The translations under genes and the position numbers were made by a program. Source: Rhodospirillaceae bacterium UBA6219 (GTDB lineage Bacteria > Pseudomonadota > Alphaproteobacteria > Rhodospirillales > Magnetospirillaceae). From it: a stretch of 64,000 bases of DNA. The stretch covers positions 1-64,000 of the forward strand of contig DISD01000079.1 in assembly GCA_002435715.1 (NCBI GenBank), written 5' to 3'. The notes under the pieces were generated by a model. The model made no database searches, had not been told where the DNA came from, and was given only the letters and a program-made list of their open reading frames with translations. Positions 59,216 through 64,000 of this stretch are shown one piece after another (position 1 is the first letter of the stretch; each line of letters opens with the position of its first letter).

Positions 59216-60088
59216 CTAGCCTCGGCGACGGGGCGCCGCCAACCGGGTCTGCAAGGCCAGCAGGGCCATTTGCGGCGGGTGGTCGGTGCGGTGGGTGGCG
59301 AAGCTCCAGCCATGGCTGGCGGCGATGGCGGCCAAGGAATCGCGGTGCTCGGCCAGCCGATGGGCGTAATCGTCGCGCCAATCCTCGGCCCGGCGGGCCA
59401 GGATCGCGGTGTCGTCCTCGGCATCGACGAAACGAACCCGGCCGCGATAGGGCAAGGTCTCCTCGGCGGGGTCCAGCACCTGCAGCAGGTGCCCCCCATT
59501 GCCGTGACTGGCCAAGGCCGCCACTTGGGTGGCGATTTCTTCCGGCGCCATCAGGAAATCCGAGATCAGCACCACCTCGCCATGACGGGGCGGGCGCCGG
59601 GGATGCGGTATCCGGTCACCGGTCTGGGCCGCCATTTCCTCGGCCAGACGTGGCAAGAGCCCCGGGCCGCTGGAGGGCGGGCCATCCGCCCCCAGCACCG
59701 CCACCCGTTCGCCCAAACGCAACAGCAAGGCCGCCAGGGCCAGGTTCAGCAACAAGGCGCGGTTGCGTTTTTCCGGCAGATCGGGTGTCGAGCGCCAATC
59801 CATCGAGGCGGACGAATCGCTCCACAACCAGAACCCCTGGGTGGCCGACCATTCGGTTTCACGAAGATAAAGTCCGTTCCCCCGGGCCGAGCGTCGCCAA
59901 TCGATGGAGGCGGCGCTGTCGCCCGGCTGCGCCCGCCGGTATTGCCAGAAGGTTTCCCCCGGTCCGGCGCGCCGTCGTCCGTGGGTGCCGCCGGCCAAGG
60001 ACGCGGCCACCCGTTCGGCGGCCACCAGCAAGGGCGGCAACCGGGCGGCCAAATCCTGAGCCTGAGCAAGCACCCGGGGCGGAATCAC
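59216..60088 (-). CDS. DUF58 domain-containing protein
   Basis: This 290-aa soluble protein has the DUF58 core motif YRRAQPGDSAASIDWRRSARGNGLYLRETE (about 50–80), followed by a vWA-like fold with a MIDAS-like LWSDSSASMDWRS. DUF58 proteins associate with MoxR ATPases. It overlaps the moxR stop by four bases, and its own stop is three bases from the next start, so the operon is tight. Confidence 0.88.
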   Translation of the reverse strand: MIPPRVLAQAQDLAARLPPLLVAAERVAASLAGGTHGRRRAGPGETFWQYRRAQPGDSAASIDWRRSARGNGLYLRETEWSATQGFWLWSDSSASMDWRSTPDLPEKRNRALLLNLALAALLLRLGERVAVLGADGPPSSGPGLLPRLAEEMAAQTGDRIPHPRRPPRHGEVVLISDFLMAPEEIATQVAALASHGNGGHLLQVLDPAEETLPYRGRVRFVDAEDDTAILARRAEDWRDDYAHRLAEHRDSLAAIAASHGWSFATHRTDHPPQMALLALQTRLAAPRRRG

Positions 60089-61095
60089 GCGATGGTCTCG
60101 ATCAGTTTGGCGATGATGTGGTCGACGCTGACACCGTCGGCGCGGGCGGTATAGGACAGTGCCATGCGGTGGCGCAAAATGGGCGGCGCCAGTTGGATGA
60201 CGTCGTCCACCGACGGCGACAGCCGGCCATCCATCAGGGCGCGGGCGCGGGCGGCCAGCATCAGGGCTTGGGCGGCACGCGGGCCAGGCCCCCAGGCCAC
60301 GTGGCGGTCGATCTCGGGCAAGGTGCTGGTTTCACGGCGTCCGCCGCGGACCAGGGCCAGGATGGAATCGACCACCGCTTCGCCGACCGGCAATTGCCGG
60401 ATCAGCGTCTGGGCCGCCAGCAGCCGGGCGCCGTCCATCACCATCGGGGGTTTCGGTTGCGGGCCGGCGGTGGTGGCCAGCAGCATGCGCCTTTCGGCCT
60501 CCAGGTCGGGATAGCCCACGTCGATCTGCATCAGGAAACGATCCAGCTGCGCCTCGGGCAGGGGATAGGTGCCTTCCTGTTCCAGCGGGTTCTGGGTGGC
60601 CAGCACGTGGAAGGGTTCGGGCAAGGGGTGGTAATGGCCGGCGATGGACACCCGGCCTTCCTGCATGGCCTGCAACAGCGCCGCCTGGGTGCGCGGGCTG
60701 GCGCGGTTGATTTCGTCGGCCATCAGCAATTGGCAGAACACCGGTCCCTTGATGAAACGAAAAGCCCGGCTGCCGTCGGCGCCTTCTTCCAGCACTTCCG
60801 AGCCCAAGATGTCGGCGGGCATCAAGTCGGGGGTGAACTGCACCCGCTTTTCCGCCAGCCCCAACACGGCCCCCAAGGTTTCCACCAATCGGGTCTTGGC
60901 CAGACCGGGGACGCCGATCAACAAGGCGTGACCCCCTGCCAGCAGCGTGATAAGACTTTCATCAATCACGCGGTCCTGACCGAAGATCACCTGGGCGACG
61001 GCGTCTCGCGCCGCGACGATGGTGGCGTTAAGATCGGCTGCCTCGCGCTCCAGGCCGTTGTTGGGGCCATTGCTGGGGGTCGCGTTGGTCGTCAC
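60085..61095 (-). CDS. MoxR-family AAA+ ATPase
   Basis: This 336-aa AAA+ chaperone has Walker A GVPGLAKT (61–68), Walker B LLMADEINRASPRTQAALLQAMQE, sensor 1 LATQNPLEQEGTYPLPEAQLDRF and a C-terminal lid domain. MoxR ATPases insert cofactors or remodel vWA proteins, here presumably the DUF58 and DUF4159 products of the same operon. It is the first gene of the operon and divergent from the DUF1285 gene. Confidence 0.93.
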   Translation of the reverse strand: MTTNATPSNGPNNGLEREAADLNATIVAARDAVAQVIFGQDRVIDESLITLLAGGHALLIGVPGLAKTRLVETLGAVLGLAEKRVQFTPDLMPADILGSEVLEEGADGSRAFRFIKGPVFCQLLMADEINRASPRTQAALLQAMQEGRVSIAGHYHPLPEPFHVLATQNPLEQEGTYPLPEAQLDRFLMQIDVGYPDLEAERRMLLATTAGPQPKPPMVMDGARLLAAQTLIRQLPVGEAVVDSILALVRGGRRETSTLPEIDRHVAWGPGPRAAQALMLAARARALMDGRLSPSVDDVIQLAPPILRHRMALSYTARADGVSVDHIIAKLIETIA

Positions 61096-61113
61096 CGGGG
61101 ACTCCTGTGGGAT

Positions 61114-61662
61114 TTGGACTGGTTACGGGCCGCCGCCCGGGAGAATGCGCACTTGGTCACTTCCGTCGCCTTGGAAAATTGCGGTGATTTAGGGATCCGC
61201 ATCGATCGCAACGGCCGTTGGTTCTACCATGGCTCGCCGATCAATCGCAAAGAGATGGTCTGCCTTTTCGCTTCGGTGATGAGCCGCGATTCCGAAGGTC
61301 GCTATTGGCTGACCACCCCCGAGGAACGCGGCACCATCATCGTCGACGACGTACCCTTCATGGCGGTCGAGATGTTCACCTGCCAGTGCGGGCGCGACCG
61401 GGTGATCAGCTTTCGCACCAATGTGGACGAATTGGTGACGGTGGATGCCAGCCATCCCCTGCGGATCGATGAATGCCCCGAAACCGGCGAGCCCATGCCC
61501 TATGTCACCGTGCGCGACGGCTTGGAGGCACGGCTGACCCGTTCGGTCTATTACGAGCTGGTGGCCAAGGGGCACGAAGAGATCTTGGACGGTGAACGGG
61601 CTTATGGGGTGTGGAGCAGCGGTACTTTCTTTGCCTTGGGACGAATGGACGAGTGCGACTGA
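61114..61662 (+). CDS. DUF1285 protein
   Basis: This ~182-aa protein matches DUF1285: CGDLGIRIDRNGRWFYHGSPINRKEMVCLFASVMSRDSEGRYWLTTPEERGTIIVDDVPFMAVEM. The fold is PH-like with unknown function. No ATG is available; TTG at 61114 is the likeliest start, and CTG at 61105 is possible. It overlaps the NUDIX gene start and is the first of three overlapping genes. Confidence 0.82.
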   Translation: MDWLRAAARENAHLVTSVALENCGDLGIRIDRNGRWFYHGSPINRKEMVCLFASVMSRDSEGRYWLTTPEERGTIIVDDVPFMAVEMFTCQCGRDRVISFRTNVDELVTVDASHPLRIDECPETGEPMPYVTVRDGLEARLTRSVYYELVAKGHEEILDGERAYGVWSSGTFFALGRMDECD

Positions 61663-62291
61663 CCCGCGACGAGATCACCGCGCGCCTGGCCACCGGGCTT
61701 GACCCCAAGGGCCGTGGCGACGCCATGCTGGAACGCCTAGTCGATGGTGACGAGGTGCCGGGGCGTCGTGCCCTGGTGGATGGTCCGCCGCGTCCGGCCG
61801 CCGTGCTGGTGCCGTTGGTGGAACATGATGACGGCATGACCGTGCTGTTGACCCAGCGCACCGCCCATCTGGCCCACCATCCCGGCCAGATCAGCTTTCC
61901 GGGCGGTCGGCTGGAAGACGACGACCAGGGCGACGCCATCGTCGCCGCCCTGCGCGAAACCGAGGAAGAAATCGGCCTGTCACGGGATTTGGTCACCATC
62001 CTGGGGCGGTTGGACCATTACGTCACCGGCACCGGCTTCATCATCACCCCGGTGGTTGGCGTGGTCCGCCCGCCGGTGATCAGCAAGCCCGATCCCTTCG
62101 AGGTGGCCGAGGTGTTCGAGGTGCCGCTGGAATTCCTGTTGGACCCGGAAAACCACAAGCTGAACCGCGTGGTGGTGGAAGGGCGGCGGCGGCCGTTCTG
62201 GTCCATGACCTGGGAACAGCGGGTGATCTGGGGGGCGACCGCCGGCATGTTGGTCAACCTGTCCGACGTGCTGGTGCGAAAATGCGACTGA
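61653..62291 (+). CDS. NUDIX hydrolase, CoA pyrophosphatase type
   Basis: This 212-aa enzyme has the family pattern LTQRTAHLAHHPGQISFPGGRLEDDDQGDAIVAALRETEEEIGL, combining the CoA-specific LTxRT..HxGQxxFPGG motif with a NUDIX box. It probably cleaves CoA or oxidised CoA to phosphopantetheine and 3',5'-ADP. The start is GTG at 61653, overlapping the DUF1285 stop; it in turn overlaps the CCA transferase start by ten bases. Confidence 0.9.
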   Translation: MRLTRDEITARLATGLDPKGRGDAMLERLVDGDEVPGRRALVDGPPRPAAVLVPLVEHDDGMTVLLTQRTAHLAHHPGQISFPGGRLEDDDQGDAIVAALRETEEEIGLSRDLVTILGRLDHYVTGTGFIITPVVGVVRPPVISKPDPFEVAEVFEVPLEFLLDPENHKLNRVVVEGRRRPFWSMTWEQRVIWGATAGMLVNLSDVLVRKCD

Positions 62292-63598
62292 TCCAGGGCA
62301 AGGGCGCGGTCGAACCGCTGGGGCAATTGTCGCCCCAGGACTGGATGCAGGCGCCCGAGACGCAAAAGGTACTGGCGGCATTGATGGCCGATGGCGCCGA
62401 AGCCCGCTTCGTCGGCGGTTGCGTGCGCGATTCGGTGCTGAAGCGCCCGATCAAGGATGTGGACATCGCCACCCATGACACCCCTGACACGGTGATGGAA
62501 TTGCTGGAACGGGCGGGAATTCGGGTCATCCCCACCGGTCTGGCCCACGGCACGGTGACGGCGGTGGTGGGCAAGGCCCATTACGAGATCACCACGCTTC
62601 GTGAAGACGTGGAAACCTTTGGCCGTCACGCCCGGGTCAGCTTCACCGACGATTGGACCGCCGACGCGGCACGGCGCGACTTCACCATGAACGCCATGTT
62701 CGCCGATGCCCAAGGACGGGTTTACGACCCGTTCAACGGCTTGGCCGACCTTGCCGCCGGGCAGGTGCGCTTCGTCGGCGATCCCATGAAGCGCATCGAC
62801 GAGGACGTGCTGCGGCTTTTGCGGTTCTTTCGCTTCTATGCCCATTACGGCCGCCCCCCCATGGACAAGACCGCCTTGGTGGCCTGCCGCAAACTGGCGC
62901 CGCGCCTGGTGGAATTGTCGGGCGAACGGGTAGCGGGCGAATTGATCCGCCTGTTGCAGGCCGCCGATCCGGCCGAAGCCTTGCTGGTGATGAAAGCTGA
63001 AGGCGTGCTGACCCATGTGTTGCCGGAAGGCCAGGAATTGGGGCGCCTGAAGGTGCTGAGCTGGCTGGAAAGCCGGGGCTTGGTCCGTTCCGGCATCGCC
63101 CCCGACCCGCTGCGTCGTCTCGGGGCCATCCTGCGCGGGGACGAAGCGGTGATCCGGGGGGTGGGCGAGCGCTTGAAGCTGTCGGCGGCGCAAACCGCGC
63201 GTCTGGTTTCCATCGCCGCCCCCAAGGTGGCGGTTGTGGACGCATTGGACGCGTTGCAGGCGCGTCGTGCCCTGCGCCGGGTCGGGGCGGAAACCTTCCG
63301 CGATCTGGTGTTGGTGGCCTGGGCCGATGCCAAGTCGCGTTCCGGGGTGACCCGCAGCCAGGAAACCAGCCGCTGGATCGGGTTGCTGGATTGGGCCGAC
63401 GCATGGCAGCCGGTGGAATTGCCGGTGCGCGGCGCCGATTGTCTGGAATTGGGGGTGCCGCGTGGTCCGGCTATCGGTCAGGCCTTGGGCGTCGTTGAGG
63501 CCTGGTGGGAAGAGCGCGATTACCGTCCGGGCCGGGGGGAATGTCTGGAACGCTTGCGTCAGGCCATAAAAGAAGGGGGCGCCGCAGCGCCCCCGTAA
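62282..63598 (+). CDS. cca: CCA tRNA nucleotidyltransferase
   Basis: This 438-aa class II nucleotidyltransferase has RFVGGCVRDSVL (43–54), the metal motif KDVDIATH (D59, D61) and RRDFTMNAMF, plus the neck and body KRIDEDVLRLLRFFRFYAHYG. It adds or repairs the 3' CCA of tRNAs; the alphaproteobacterial type lacks an HD domain. The tRNA-Thr in this window encodes CCA, so repair may be the main need for that tRNA. It is the last gene of the three-gene overlapping set. Confidence 0.94.
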   Translation: MRLIQGKGAVEPLGQLSPQDWMQAPETQKVLAALMADGAEARFVGGCVRDSVLKRPIKDVDIATHDTPDTVMELLERAGIRVIPTGLAHGTVTAVVGKAHYEITTLREDVETFGRHARVSFTDDWTADAARRDFTMNAMFADAQGRVYDPFNGLADLAAGQVRFVGDPMKRIDEDVLRLLRFFRFYAHYGRPPMDKTALVACRKLAPRLVELSGERVAGELIRLLQAADPAEALLVMKAEGVLTHVLPEGQELGRLKVLSWLESRGLVRSGIAPDPLRRLGAILRGDEAVIRGVGERLKLSAAQTARLVSIAAPKVAVVDALDALQARRALRRVGAETFRDLVLVAWADAKSRSGVTRSQETSRWIGLLDWADAWQPVELPVRGADCLELGVPRGPAIGQALGVVEAWWEERDYRPGRGECLERLRQAIKEGGAAAPP

Positions 63599-63615
63599 AC
63601 CGGTCCGTCGGTGGA

Positions 63616-64000
63616 TCAGCCCTTGGCCGGCACCATCAGGGTGGCTTCGCCGTCCAGGACCACCTTTTCCCCCACCGTGCAGGTGGTCTTGAAGGTGGCG
63701 AACTTCTTTTCCGGCACCAAGGTGGTGACTTCCACCCGGGCGGTGACAGTGTCGCCGATCTTCACCGGCGCCTTGAACTTCAACAGCTGAGACACGTAGA
63801 TGCAGCCTGGGCCGGGCAGCTTCATGCCGAACACGGTCGAGATGAAAGCCGCCGACAGCATGCCGTGGGCGATGCGGCCCTTGAACATGGTCTGGCTGGC
63901 GAATTCTTCGTTCACGTGCACAGGGTTGAAATCGCCCGACACGCCGGCGAAGGCGGCGATGTCCGCCTCGGTGACGGTCTTGGAAAAGATGGCCGACTGG
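63616..64000 (-). CDS. MaoC/PhaJ-type (R)-enoyl-CoA hydratase, 5' end outside window
   Basis: The last 127 residues are visible; the start lies beyond the right edge. The hydratase signature is complete: SGDFNPVHVNEEFA (catalytic Asp and His) followed by FKGRIAHGMLSAAFIS. The hot-dog fold ends with LDGEATLMVPAKG. (R)-specific enoyl-CoA hydratases feed beta-oxidation intermediates into polyhydroxyalkanoate synthesis or crotonyl-CoA metabolism. Convergent with cca, 17 bases apart. Confidence 0.9.
   Translation of the reverse strand, partial: QSAIFSKTVTEADIAAFAGVSGDFNPVHVNEEFASQTMFKGRIAHGMLSAAFISTVFGMKLPGPGCIYVSQLLKFKAPVKIGDTVTARVEVTTLVPEKKFATFKTTCTVGEKVVLDGEATLMVPAKG

Noticed and set aside
58951..61662. 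A 903-codon plus-strand frame ending in the DUF1285 protein
   Set aside because: Only the last ~182 codons carry conserved sequence; the rest is antisense to the DUF4159, DUF58 and MoxR genes.

Overview
The window is a GC-rich alphaproteobacterial chromosome segment. Gene order (mutY–DUF721–dsbA–smc; an F0-only ATP synthase operon with separate b' and b subunits; MoxR–DUF58–DUF4159; DUF1285–NUDIX–CCA transferase) and the rich chemotaxis/c-di-GMP signalling point to Rhodospirillales, most like Magnetospirillum. The genus is an inference; no 16S rRNA is present.

Layout. 1–648: the start of a tyrosine integrase next to the 3' end of tRNA-Thr(CGU), i.e. the edge of an integrative element that continues to the left. 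714–4952: a TerB-like protein, then a signalling operon (CheY-like receiver, CheC-like phosphatase, PAS/GGDEF/EAL enzyme). The last codons of the EAL enzyme run straight into a CRISPR array. 4702–10682: a type II-C CRISPR-Cas locus. It has 17 identical 36-nt repeats and 16 spacers, with cas2, cas1 and a compact 1004-aa cas9 on the minus strand. A tracrRNA lies on the plus strand upstream of cas9. 10682–37739: host genes, including a DinG-type helicase, a hybrid histidine kinase, an AraC regulator with a CMD protein, mutY to smc, the F0 operon, Kup, a class III sirtuin, LMW-PTP with fructosamine kinase, a CBS protein and a TPR protein. 37736–51170: a podovirus-like late gene block, all on the minus strand: capsid, tail tube A and B homologues, three fibre-type proteins, terminase, lysin and holin. 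No portal, scaffold, core proteins, integrase or replication genes are visible. 51507–64000: host genes, including an MCP-like coiled coil, bactofilin with an M23 peptidase, the MoxR/DUF58/DUF4159 cluster, CCA transferase and a partial MaoC hydratase.

The most interesting signal is upstream of cas9. On the tracrRNA strand a degenerate CRISPR repeat (10432–10449) is perfectly complementary over 17 nt to the tracrRNA anti-repeat (10579–10595), so a long transcript could fold into a one-piece guide RNA. The ten bases just 5' of this pseudo-repeat (10422–10431), where a guide seed would sit, occur again at 10335–10344. There they touch a TATAAA box facing cas9. This is the architecture of the long-form tracrRNA (tracr-L) that autorepresses cas9 in Streptococcus pyogenes, here in a type II-C locus. 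The repeat also ends in an extended −10-like TGgTAGGCT, as in type II-C arrays that transcribe each crRNA from its own repeat. A 52-codon basic/hydrophobic ORF lies between cas9 and the proposed regulatory site.
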